Positions 47,847 through 56,198 of a stretch of 64,000 bases of DNA are shown one piece after another. Origin of the DNA: Alphaproteobacteria bacterium (GTDB taxonomy: Bacteria > Pseudomonadota > Alphaproteobacteria > SHVZ01); the NCBI GenBank assembly GCA_009694025.1, contig SHVZ01000001.1:32194-96193 (forward strand), in the 5' to 3' direction. The notes beneath the pieces were generated by a model. That model ran no database searches, was not told where the DNA came from, and saw only the letters and a list, made by a program, of their open reading frames with translations. The position numbers and the translations under genes were made by a program. The stretch's first letter is position 1, and every line of letters begins with the position of its first letter.

Positions 47847-49373
47847 ATGCCCAAGCGTCCACGCATCGCGATCCTGGGATTCGCGCTCGAAAGCAATCGC
47901 TTCGCCCCGGTGATCGGCCGGTCCGGCTTCGAGCGGATCAACTATCTGGAAGGCCAGGCGATCCTCGACGAGGCACGGAAGCCGAATCCGCGCATCGCCG
48001 CCAACGTCACCGGCTTCATCAAGACCATGGACGAGTCCGGCGACTGGGAGCCGGTGCCGCTGGTCATCGCCAACGGCGCCGCGGCCGGCCCGTGCGACCA
48101 CACGTTCTTCACCGAGCTGATGGCCGACATGAAGCGGGGCCTGGAGGCGGCCAAGCCGCTCGACGGCGTCTATTTCTCCCAGCACGGCGCGGCGATCACC
48201 ACCGAGCATCACGACCCCGACGGCTTGATGTTCGAGATGGCACGCGCGGTCGTCGGCAAGGACGTGCCGATCATCGCCACCCTCGATCTACATGCCAACA
48301 TCTCCGAGCTGATGGTCGGGTCGACCGACCTCCTGGTCGGATACATCACCAACCCGCATGTCGACATGTGGGATCGCGGCATCGAGGCGGCGAAGGCGAT
48401 GCGCGAGCTCCTGGCCGGGGTCCGCTACTATCCGACCTTCATCCGCCTGCCGCTGGTGGCGCCGTCGGTGACGCTCCTGACCGCCCGCGGACCCTATGGC
48501 GACCTCATCAACATGGGCCAGGCGCGCCGGGCCAAGGAGAACGCCATCGTCAACGTGACGATCATGGGCGGCTTCGCCTGGTCGGACACGCCCGACAACG
48601 GCATGGCGATCGTCGTCACCTCGCGCGGCTCGACCGATCCCGGCCAGCGCCTCGCCCGCGACCTCGCCAAGGCCTGCTGGGCCGACCGCGAGCGCTACCA
48701 GGTGACGCTGACGCCGCTCGAGGACGCGATCGGGATGATGAAGGATCTCAACCGCGACAGTTCGAAGCCGGCGCTGGTCTTCGCCGATGTCGCCGACAAT
48801 CCCGGCGGCGGCGCCCGCGGCAATACCACCTGGATTCTCAAGGCCGCGCACGAAGCGGGTGTCGAGGACATGGCGATCACGCCGTTCTTCGACGAGGAGA
48901 TGGCCGCCGACGCGCACAAGCTGGGTTGCGGCACCCGCTTTCTCGCCCGCTTCAACCGCTCGGAGACCCAGGAGTTCTCGAAACCCTTCGAGGCCGAGGC
49001 GGTGGTGCGCAACCTCTCGGATGGCGTCATCGTCGGCCGGCGCGGTACCGGCGCCGGGCGTACCATCCGGCTCGGGCCGACCGCGACCCTCCAGGTCGGC
49101 GGAATCCGCGTGGTGGTGATCTCCAACCGCACGCAGGCGCTCGACACCGGCTACTTCGAGAGCTTCGGCGTCGCGGTCGACCAGATGCGCTCGCTGGTGG
49201 TGAAGTCGCGCGGCCACTTCCGCGCCGGCTTCGACCATCTGTTTCCGCACGAGCGCGTCATCGAGGTCGACTGCCCCGGCTTGGTCTCGCCGATCCTCTC
49301 CCGCTACACGTGGAAGGGCCTGCCGAGGCCGGTCTATCCGATGGACCCGGCGGCGACCTGGGCCGCCGATTGA
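47847..49373 (+). CDS. M81-family peptidase (MlrC-like)
   Basis: 508 residues. N-terminal M81 domain with the probable metal ligands in ATLDLHANIS (Asp, His) and TNPHVDMWDRG (His), plus YFSQHGAAITTEHHDPDG; C-terminal MlrC domain with FADVADNPGGGARGNTTW and TPFFDEEMA. MlrC finishes microcystin breakdown, and relatives act on other small peptides or amides. ATG 47847; upstream GGAG at 47834-47837. Divergent from the DUF1028-led transporter operon, so both sides likely share regulation. The last 40 bp overlap the convergent methyltransferase. Confidence 0.9.
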   Translation: MPKRPRIAILGFALESNRFAPVIGRSGFERINYLEGQAILDEARKPNPRIAANVTGFIKTMDESGDWEPVPLVIANGAAAGPCDHTFFTELMADMKRGLEAAKPLDGVYFSQHGAAITTEHHDPDGLMFEMARAVVGKDVPIIATLDLHANISELMVGSTDLLVGYITNPHVDMWDRGIEAAKAMRELLAGVRYYPTFIRLPLVAPSVTLLTARGPYGDLINMGQARRAKENAIVNVTIMGGFAWSDTPDNGMAIVVTSRGSTDPGQRLARDLAKACWADRERYQVTLTPLEDAIGMMKDLNRDSSKPALVFADVADNPGGGARGNTTWILKAAHEAGVEDMAITPFFDEEMAADAHKLGCGTRFLARFNRSETQEFSKPFEAEAVVRNLSDGVIVGRRGTGAGRTIRLGPTATLQVGGIRVVVISNRTQALDTGYFESFGVAVDQMRSLVVKSRGHFRAGFDHLFPHERVIEVDCPGLVSPILSRYTWKGLPRPVYPMDPAATWAAD

Positions 49374-49975
49374 GGCATGGCGAGGACGAGGTGGAAGACG
49401 TGCCAGTGCTTGGGCTTGCCGCGCGCCGTCGGCTCGTCCGACTCGACCTCGTCCAGACGCTCGACCCGGTAGCCTGAGAGGAGCTGCTCGACCGCCGATC
49501 GGTCGTGAATGGCGAGGCCGGCCCGGTCGGCCCAGCCGTCCCTCGGCCCGAACAGCTGGCCCGCGAAGCGACCGCCGGGGGCCAGGCGCGCGCCGATCCG
49601 TGCCCAGACCCGAGGGAAGGCTTCGGGGCCGAGGAGCGGCAGGACGAAGCTCGCGTTGACGAGATCGGCCGGCGGCCAGTCGGCCGCCTCGATTCGCTGA
49701 ACCCGCGCCTCCAGCGCCGCGTTGTCAGGCAGATCGTCGCGGCGGCCGAGGCGCCCGATCCCCTCCTCGCTCGCGTCGATGGCGAGCACGCGCCAGCCGC
49801 GGCGGAGAAGCTCGACCGAGTCGCGCCCGTCGCCGCAGCCGAGATCGACGGCGAAGCCCGGCCGGGCGAAGGCGGCGGCCGCCTGGACCAGCGTCGGGCG
49901 CGGCGGTCGCCCCTTGGCGCCCTCGTAGTACGACGCGAAGTCGCGACGCGTGCTATCGTCCGGTGCGTTGGCCAT
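49334..49975 (-). CDS. Class I SAM-dependent methyltransferase
   Basis: 213 residues, soluble. SAM-binding motif FAVDLGCGDGRDSVELLRRG, acidic post-II segment VLAIDASEEG, and a motif IV region ADLVNASFVLPLL. Substrate unknown. The start ATG (49973-49975) is only 14 bp from the divergent hutD start, and its ribosome region overlaps that of hutD, so promoters must lie inside neighbouring genes. Confidence 0.8.
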   Translation of the reverse strand: MANAPDDSTRRDFASYYEGAKGRPPRPTLVQAAAAFARPGFAVDLGCGDGRDSVELLRRGWRVLAIDASEEGIGRLGRRDDLPDNAALEARVQRIEAADWPPADLVNASFVLPLLGPEAFPRVWARIGARLAPGGRFAGQLFGPRDGWADRAGLAIHDRSAVEQLLSGYRVERLDEVESDEPTARGKPKHWHVFHLVLAMPQSAAQVAAGSIG

Positions 49976-49989
49976 CGGAGGATGAGATC

Positions 49990-50571
49990 ATGGCGGGACG
50001 CGTCCGTCACGTGGCCGCATCCCAGTATCGGACGGTGCCCTGGCAGAACGGCGGCGGCATCACCGCGGAAATCGCGGTCGAGCCGGAAGGGTCGACCGTC
50101 GAAACGCGCTTCCTCTGGCGGCTCTCGCTCGCCCGCATCGACCGCTCCGGCCCGTTCTCGGCCTTCGACGGCTACGACCGCACCATTGCACTCGTCGCCG
50201 GTGCCGGCATGGTACTCAGCTTCGGCGAACGCGGTTCCGCCCGCGTCGACAAGCCGATGCAGCCGCTCGCTTTCTCCGGCGAATGGGCGCCCGGCTGCGC
50301 CTTGGTCGGCGGGCCGACCGAGGACTTCAACGTGATGACCGACCGTGGCCGCATCCGCCACCGGGTCGAGCGGCTGGAGGCGGGGGTGGCGGCGCGAGGC
50401 CTGACGACGGCGCCGACACTCGCGGTCTTCGTTCCCTCCGGCGGACGGGTGACGGTCGACGGCGAGGCGTTCCAGCTCGCCCCCCGCGATACCGTCATCG
50501 CCGACGGCGCCGCCGAGGTCACCCTCGCCTCGGCCGGCCTCGCCCTCTCGGTCGGCCTGTTCCCGATCTGA
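49990..50571 (+). CDS. HutD/Ves family protein
   Basis: 193 residues. Opens with YRTVPWQNGGGITAEIAV, the HutD signature, followed by RLSLARIDRSGPFSAFDGYDR and the cupin-like beta pattern. HutD proteins are linked to histidine utilisation but their function is unclear; no other hut genes are present. GGAGG (49977-49981) is the ribosome site. Its stop lies 3 bp from the convergent pagL-like stop. Confidence 0.88.
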   Translation: MAGRVRHVAASQYRTVPWQNGGGITAEIAVEPEGSTVETRFLWRLSLARIDRSGPFSAFDGYDRTIALVAGAGMVLSFGERGSARVDKPMQPLAFSGEWAPGCALVGGPTEDFNVMTDRGRIRHRVERLEAGVAARGLTTAPTLAVFVPSGGRVTVDGEAFQLAPRDTVIADGAAEVTLASAGLALSVGLFPI

Positions 50572-50574
50572 GAC

Positions 50575-51081
50575 CTACTTGCCGGGCACGCCGATCGGCC
50601 AAGCGTAGGTGATCATCAGCGACTCCGACCCCGGGTTCTTCCTGTTCTTGCTGATGCCGGCGTTGGACAGGTGGTGGAGAGAGATGCCGAGACGGCTGTC
50701 GTTGTCGAACCGGTAGTGGAGGGCGGCGCCGGTGCGGAACTCGAGCGTATGGCCGAGGTCCTTGCCGTCGCCCTTGTGATAGGCGCCGACCGCCGCGCTC
50801 GGCGTCAGCACGACGCGCTTGTCGAACCACCAGAGCTCGAAGGCGAGCCCGGCGTAGCCATAGGCGGCGGCGTCCGAGGTCCCCATGACGCCGACCATCG
50901 GCCGGAGCCATCCAAGCATCGGGCGGCCGCGCCATTCGAGACGGAACTCGGCGGCGGAGCCGTCGTCGAGCATGTCGAAGACACCGGCCGACACGTCGAG
51001 CATATTCGGCGTCTCGCCGGCCCTGGCCGGGGCCGCGCAGGCGAGAGCGATGGCGACCAGCGCCGAGGCAAGCGTCCTCAT
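50575..51081 (-). CDS. pagL: Lipid A deacylase PagL-like outer-membrane protein
   Basis: 168 residues with a signal peptide (MRTLASALVAIALACAAPARA). The C-terminal LHHLSNAGISKNRKNPGSES contains the conserved His-x-Ser pair and glutamate of the PagL active site. The barrel-forming strands alternate in polarity. Predicted to remove the 3-O-acyl chain of lipid A in the outer membrane. ATG 51079-51081, immediately after the RraA-like stop. Confidence 0.85.
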   Translation of the reverse strand: MRTLASALVAIALACAAPARAGETPNMLDVSAGVFDMLDDGSAAEFRLEWRGRPMLGWLRPMVGVMGTSDAAAYGYAGLAFELWWFDKRVVLTPSAAVGAYHKGDGKDLGHTLEFRTGAALHYRFDNDSRLGISLHHLSNAGISKNRKNPGSESLMITYAWPIGVPGK

Positions 51082-51083
51082 GT

Positions 51084-51851
51084 CTACTTCTTTCTCCCTT
51101 TCGGTGCCTTGCCGCCTGCGAACCGGCCGCGGGACTTGGGTTTCCAGCGAGCGTATTCCTTCTTCGCCGCTTCGTTCGGGGGATAGATCCCGAAGATCGA
51201 ACGGCCTTCCCGGACCTTCTCGGTGACGAACGCCTCGAAGCGCTCCTGGCCGGCGGCATCCCTGGCGACATCGTCGGCAAGGTGGCGCGGGATCACCACG
51301 ACGCCCTCGGCGTCGCCGAAGATCACATCGCCGGGATAGACGCCGACGCCGGCGCAGGCGATCGGCACGTTGAGATCGACCGCGTGATGGTGGATCAGAT
51401 TGGTCGGCGCCGACGGCCCCTGGGCATATGTGGGGAACGGCAATGCGGCGATGCCCGGCGAGTCGCGAAGGCCGCCATCGGTCACCACGCCGGCGGCGCC
51501 GCGCTTCATCATGCGGGTGACCAGGATCGACCCGGCGGAGGCGGCGCGCATGTCGCCGCGGCAGTCCATCACCAGCACGTGGCCGGGCGGGATCGCCTCG
51601 ACCGCCTTCCGTTGCGGGTGCTCCCAGTCCTCGAAGACTCCGAGGTGGTCGAGATCCTCGCGCGCCGGGATGTAGCGGAGCGTGTAGGCCTCGCCGACCA
51701 TGACCGGCGCAACGGGGTTGAGCGGCCGGAGGCCGATCAGGAAGACGTTGCGGAATCCCCGCTTGAACAGCTGGGTCGTCAGCGTCGCCGACGAGCACTG
51801 CGCCAGCAGCTTTCTGGTGTCCGGCTTGAGCGGCGCCAGCTTCTTCTTCAT
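51084..51851 (-). CDS. RraA-like / 4-hydroxy-4-methyl-2-oxoglutarate aldolase-type protein
   Basis: 255 residues. Contains the RraA-fold core with GVVTDGGLRDSPGI (the Rxx D active-site region), AEGVVVIPRHLADDV and VMDCRGDMRAASAG. The longer length and Lys-rich C-terminus (GRFAGGKAPKGRKK) resemble ribonuclease-activity-regulator annotations, but aldolase or decarboxylase activity on oxo acids is equally plausible. Start ATG 51849-51851 overlaps the pip stop by 4 bp. Confidence 0.8.
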   Translation of the reverse strand: MKKKLAPLKPDTRKLLAQCSSATLTTQLFKRGFRNVFLIGLRPLNPVAPVMVGEAYTLRYIPAREDLDHLGVFEDWEHPQRKAVEAIPPGHVLVMDCRGDMRAASAGSILVTRMMKRGAAGVVTDGGLRDSPGIAALPFPTYAQGPSAPTNLIHHHAVDLNVPIACAGVGVYPGDVIFGDAEGVVVIPRHLADDVARDAAGQERFEAFVTEKVREGRSIFGIYPPNEAAKKEYARWKPKSRGRFAGGKAPKGRKK

Positions 51852-52816
51852 GTCGTCACCCTTTCTTCGACGAAGGCGCGGAAACGGTCGGTCGCGCCGA
51901 CAAGCTGGGCACGCACTCCGGGCTCGAGGGCGGAATGGCCGGCATCGGGAACGACCACGTACTCGGCCTCGGGCCAGGCCCGCGTCAGCTCGTCGGCGGT
52001 CACGATCGGGCAGACCATGTCGTAGCGACCCTGGACGATCACCGTGGGGATCCGGCGGATGCGATCGATACCGGCCATGAGGCCGGCTGGCGGCAGGAAG
52101 GAGCCGTTGACGAAGTAGTGCGCCTCGATCCGCGCCAACCCGAGGGCGTGGCTGTCGGAGGAGAACTGCGCCACCAGCTCGGGATTCGGCAGCAGCGTCG
52201 AGCAGGCCCCCTCATAGCGGCTCCAGACCCGTGCATAGGGCAGATGGACGGACGGATCGGGATGCACCAGCCGGCGATGATAGGCGTGGAGCAGGCCGCC
52301 GCGTTCGGCCTCGGGAATGGGATCGGCGAAGGCCCGCCAGGCTTCCGGATAGATCGAGCGGATGCCGCGGACGAACCAGTCGATCTCCGACGGCCGCGAG
52401 AGGAAGATACCGCGGAGCACGAAGGCGAGGCAGCGCTCGGGATGGACCTGGCCGTAGGCGAGCGCGAGCGTCGATCCCCAGGAGCCGCCGAACACCACCC
52501 AGCGGTCGACGCCGAGGTGCCGCCTGAGGGTCTCGATATCCCGGATCAGGTGCGGCGTCGTGTTGTCGTCGAGCGATCCCAGCGGCGCCGAGCGGCCGGA
52601 GCCGCGCTGATCGAAGATGACGATTCGGTATGCGCGCGGATCGAAGAACCGGCGATGGGTAGGCGAAGCGCCGGCGCCCGGGCCGCCGTGGAGGAACAGC
52701 ACGGGAAGCCCGTGCGGATTCCCGGACACCTCCCAGTACATGACATGGCGGCTGTCGAGGTCGAGCCGACCATGGGCATGCGGGTCGATCTCCGGATAGA
52801 GCTCGGCTTGGGTCAT
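51848..52816 (-). CDS. pip: Proline iminopeptidase Pip
   Basis: 322 residues, alpha/beta hydrolase. LFLHGGPGAGASP oxyanion region, DQRGSGRSAPLG, nucleophile elbow GGSWGSTLALAY, aspartate in GRYDMVCP and histidine in DAGHSALEPG. Removes N-terminal proline from peptides in the cytosol. ATG 52814-52816. First gene of the pip-rraA-pagL run; divergent from the M48 gene, 79 bp away. Peptide breakdown fits the neighbouring peptide-transport locus. Confidence 0.93.
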   Translation of the reverse strand: MTQAELYPEIDPHAHGRLDLDSRHVMYWEVSGNPHGLPVLFLHGGPGAGASPTHRRFFDPRAYRIVIFDQRGSGRSAPLGSLDDNTTPHLIRDIETLRRHLGVDRWVVFGGSWGSTLALAYGQVHPERCLAFVLRGIFLSRPSEIDWFVRGIRSIYPEAWRAFADPIPEAERGGLLHAYHRRLVHPDPSVHLPYARVWSRYEGACSTLLPNPELVAQFSSDSHALGLARIEAHYFVNGSFLPPAGLMAGIDRIRRIPTVIVQGRYDMVCPIVTADELTRAWPEAEYVVVPDAGHSALEPGVRAQLVGATDRFRAFVEERVTT

Positions 52817-52895
52817 GAGGCGCGGATCATAGCGACGGGACCTGCGGCTTGGCAAAGAGCGCGTCCGGCCCGCATGATGTCGCTGGAAGCCGCCC

Positions 52896-54338
52896 GTGAT
52901 CCGCACCCTCGCCCTCGCTGCTCTGCTCCTCGCCCCGGCGCTCGCGGGCTGCACGGTCAACCCCGCGACCGGCGGCCCGAGCTTCACCGGCTTCATGGGG
53001 CCGGAGGAAGAAAGCCGCATCGGCCGCGAGCAGCATCCTCAGGTCGTGCGCGCTTTCGGCGGGGTCTACCCTGACCGCCGGATCCAGGATTACATGACGC
53101 GGGTCGGCCAGTCCCTCGTCCGGGTCACCGAGCTGCCGGATCTCAGGTTTACCTTCACCGTCCTCGATTCACCGGTCATCAACGCCTTCGCGCTTCCTGG
53201 CGGTTATGTCTACGTCACCCGCGGCCTCATGGCCCTTGCGTCGGACGAGGCCGAGATCGCCGGCGTGCTCGCTCATGAGATCGGCCATGTAACGGCCCGG
53301 CATTCGGCCCAGCGCCACAGCCAGCAGGTCGTGGCAGGGCTTGGGGCAGCGGTCGTCGGCGCCATCACCGGCTCCGAAGAGTTCGCCGACAGCTTCTCGT
53401 TCGGCGCGTCCGCCGTGCTGCAGAGCTACTCCCGCGACCAGGAATTCGAGGCCGACACGCTCGCCGTCCGCTACCTCGGCCGGGTTGGCTATGCGCTCGA
53501 TGCGATGGCGGGGTTCCTTGGCAAGCTCGATCGCCAGTCCCGGTTCGAGGCCGAGCTCGCCGGCCGGGCGCCCGGCGAAGTCGATGGACTCAACATCATG
53601 TCGACGCACCCACGCACCCTCGACCGGGTTCAGCGCGCCGCCTCGACGGGCGGTCCGGGCCAGGGCCGGCGCGAGCGGGACGCCTACCTCCAGGCCATCG
53701 ACGGGCTGGTCTATGGCGATGATCCGGAACATGGCTTCGTCAGCGGGCAGGCCTTCATCCACCCAAGGCTCGGCATCCGCTTCGAGGTGCCGCCGGGATT
53801 CCGCCTAGTGAACGGCGCGCGACAGGTCATCGCCCAGAACCCGAACGGCGCCACCATCGCATTCGACTCGGCGCAGGTCGAGCCGATCGCCACGGCCGAC
53901 TACCTCAGGCGCGTCTGGGGGCGGAGCCTCCCTCTCGGCGAGGTCGAGCAGACCCAGGTCAACGGCTTCGAGACGGCGACCGGCGCGGTCAGGATCCAGG
54001 CCCGGCGCGGGCCCCTCGACCTCCGGCTCGTGGCCATCCGAATGGATCAGGCGATCCACCGCTTTCTGTATCTGACGCCGCCGGCGCTGACTCAGCCCCT
54101 GGAGACAGACCTCCGCCGTGCCACTTACAGCTTCCGTCGGCTGACCTCGGCCGAGGCCGCCGCCGCACGCCCGCAGCGGATCCGCCTCCACGCCGTCAGG
54201 CCGGGCGACACGCGGGCCGGCCTCATCGACTTCATGCCGCCCGAGGCCGGCCGGGGCCGGCGCTTCGACATCATGAACGGGCTCGCGGACGGCGCCATTC
54301 CGCCGGTCGGCACCGTGGTCAAGGTGATCGCCGAATGA
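52896..54338 (+). CDS. M48-family metalloprotease lipoprotein with C-terminal LysM-like segment
   Basis: 480 residues. Lipobox ALAGC (Cys19) marks an outer- or inner-membrane lipoprotein. Zinc site VLAHEIGHVTARHSAQ (HExxH) and the downstream glutamate in DQEFEADTLAVR. After the protease (to about 260) comes an unknown beta-rich part and a terminal IRLHAVRPGDTRA stretch resembling a short LysM. GTG start at 52896. Similar to BepA/LoiP quality-control proteases. The stop overlaps the cyclase start (ATGA). Confidence 0.92.
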   Translation: MIRTLALAALLLAPALAGCTVNPATGGPSFTGFMGPEEESRIGREQHPQVVRAFGGVYPDRRIQDYMTRVGQSLVRVTELPDLRFTFTVLDSPVINAFALPGGYVYVTRGLMALASDEAEIAGVLAHEIGHVTARHSAQRHSQQVVAGLGAAVVGAITGSEEFADSFSFGASAVLQSYSRDQEFEADTLAVRYLGRVGYALDAMAGFLGKLDRQSRFEAELAGRAPGEVDGLNIMSTHPRTLDRVQRAASTGGPGQGRRERDAYLQAIDGLVYGDDPEHGFVSGQAFIHPRLGIRFEVPPGFRLVNGARQVIAQNPNGATIAFDSAQVEPIATADYLRRVWGRSLPLGEVEQTQVNGFETATGAVRIQARRGPLDLRLVAIRMDQAIHRFLYLTPPALTQPLETDLRRATYSFRRLTSAEAAAARPQRIRLHAVRPGDTRAGLIDFMPPEAGRGRRFDIMNGLADGAIPPVGTVVKVIAE

Positions 54339-56158
54339 CCGGCACCCCGTTCGCAGAGCCGCGACGGCGACGGTCCTGGCTGCCGCGGATTCCCATCCTG
54401 GCCGTGTTGCTGGTCGGCATCGGCGGCCTGGTGTTGGCGGCCGTGTTGACCGTGCTGCTGATCGGGCTCGGCTCCAGCCGGCGCAACACCTACGACCTCC
54501 TGTCCGACAAGGCCGACCTGGTGATGAGCGCGATCGAGCAGCAGGTCCGCCTGCACCTCGAGCCGGCGCGGCACCAGGCGGAGTTCCTGGCCCGCCAGGT
54601 CGCCGCCCGCGAGCTCGACATCGCCAACCGGACCCAGGTTTCCGACACCCTCAATGCGGCCCAGGCGGCGACGCCCGAGGTCAGCAGCCTGGTCGTGATC
54701 GATACCGCCCTGCAGGCGACCCTGGTCTCCCGCCAGGGCATCGTGCTGGTCAACGACTGGAGCGACGATGCGGCGACGCGCGAGCGCCTGGACGAGGCCA
54801 GCCATACCAAGCAGTCGTTCTGGGGCGAGGTCCTGTGGACCCGCCAGCTCGGCGCCTTCATCAATCTCCGCACCCCGCTCTGGCGCGACGGCGCCTTCGT
54901 CGGCGCGCTCGCCGCGGTGGTCCAGGTCGGCAACCTCTCCCGCACCCTCCTCGCCATCCCCGGCGAGATCGTCGGCCGCGCCTTCATCCTCCGCGGCCGC
55001 GACGAGGTCCTGGCCCACCCCAATCTCGCCGCCCGGCGCTCGGTCGCGACCGACGAGCGCCAGCCCCTGCCCCTGCTCGGCCAGGTCGACGATCCGGTGC
55101 TGGCACGCATCTGGGATCCGAAGCGCATCCCGCTCGAGACCCTGCGCGCGCGCACGACCGAGGGCCATCTGGTCGACATCGACGGCCGGACCTTCGTCTT
55201 CCTCGTCCGCGAGCTCGGCGGCTACGGCCCGACGCCATGGATCATCGGGACCTACTTCGATCAGCAGGACGTCGAGCGGGAGCTGCTTCGCCTCGTCCGG
55301 GCGTCCCTTGCCGGCGGCGCCGTGCTGGTGGTCGCCCTGATCGCCGCCATCGGCTTCGCCCGCCTCCTCGGCCGGCCGATCATTGCGCTCGCCCGTTCAG
55401 CGGAGGCGGTCAGGAGCCTCGACCTCGCCGCCGCCAGGCCGCTCAAGCGAAGCGTTGTGCGCGAACTCGACGACGCCGGGCGCGCCTTCAACCAGATGCT
55501 GACCGGGCTCCGCTGGTTCGAGACCTACGTGCCCAGGCGCCTGGTCAGCCACCTGATCGGCCGGCGGACGACGACGGTCGCCTCGGCCGAGCGCCGGGTG
55601 ACGGTGATGTTCACCGACATCCGCAGCTTCACCAGCCTCTCCGAACGGCTTTCAGCGGCCGAGGTCGCGGCGCTGCTGAACGAACATTTCGCGCTGATCG
55701 ATCGCATCGTCGAGGGCGAGGAAGGGATCGTCGACAAGTACATCGGCGACAGCGTCATGGCGTTTTGGGGAGCGCCGGCGATCGAGCCTGACCACGCCGC
55801 CCGAGCGCTGCGCGCCACCCGCTCGATTGCGACGGAGATCGCCTCGGACAACCGCCGGCGGATCGCCGACGGGCTGCCGGCGATCCATGTCGCGATCGGG
55901 CTCCACACCGGGCCCGCCATCGTCGGCAATGTCGGACCGGCCGGCCGGGTCAACTACACCATCGTCGGCGACACGGTGAACTCGGCGACCCGCATCCTCG
56001 GCGAGGCCAAGCTGCTGGACGACCCGGACGACGTGATCGCCCTGGCGAGCGGCGAGACCGTCAGGGCGGCCGGACAGGAGGCACGCCTCTGCCGAAGCGT
56101 CGGCACGCGACAGCTCCGTGGCCGGATGGAAGCGACCGAACTCTTCCGCATCGTCTGA
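54335..56158 (+). CDS. Membrane adenylate cyclase (class III) with Cache sensor and HAMP
   Basis: 607 residues. Membrane helix about 20-45, a periplasmic Cache-type domain (about 50-320), second helix about 325-350, HAMP, then the cyclase domain. Metal aspartates are in VMFTDIRSFTSLSE and GDSVMAFWGAP, the lysine and aspartate selecting adenine in DKYIGD and NYTIVGDTVNSATRI, and the transition-state asparagine/arginine in the latter. All catalytic residues look intact, so cAMP production is expected. Translation is coupled to the M48 protease by a 4-bp overlap. Confidence 0.93.
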   Translation: MTGTPFAEPRRRRSWLPRIPILAVLLVGIGGLVLAAVLTVLLIGLGSSRRNTYDLLSDKADLVMSAIEQQVRLHLEPARHQAEFLARQVAARELDIANRTQVSDTLNAAQAATPEVSSLVVIDTALQATLVSRQGIVLVNDWSDDAATRERLDEASHTKQSFWGEVLWTRQLGAFINLRTPLWRDGAFVGALAAVVQVGNLSRTLLAIPGEIVGRAFILRGRDEVLAHPNLAARRSVATDERQPLPLLGQVDDPVLARIWDPKRIPLETLRARTTEGHLVDIDGRTFVFLVRELGGYGPTPWIIGTYFDQQDVERELLRLVRASLAGGAVLVVALIAAIGFARLLGRPIIALARSAEAVRSLDLAAARPLKRSVVRELDDAGRAFNQMLTGLRWFETYVPRRLVSHLIGRRTTTVASAERRVTVMFTDIRSFTSLSERLSAAEVAALLNEHFALIDRIVEGEEGIVDKYIGDSVMAFWGAPAIEPDHAARALRATRSIATEIASDNRRRIADGLPAIHVAIGLHTGPAIVGNVGPAGRVNYTIVGDTVNSATRILGEAKLLDDPDDVIALASGETVRAAGQEARLCRSVGTRQLRGRMEATELFRIV

Positions 56159-56173
56159 GGGAGGCCTTCCCTC
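56157..56173 (+). terminator. Possible terminator after the adenylate cyclase
   Basis: GAGGGA and TCCCTC flank a five-base GGCCT centre, with the cyclase stop codon inside the stem and TTCC after it. Six paired bases with a short T tract; weak but well placed between two convergent genes. Confidence 0.4.
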
Positions 56174-56198
56174 TTCCGGGCGGGCCAAACGGCGGCCG

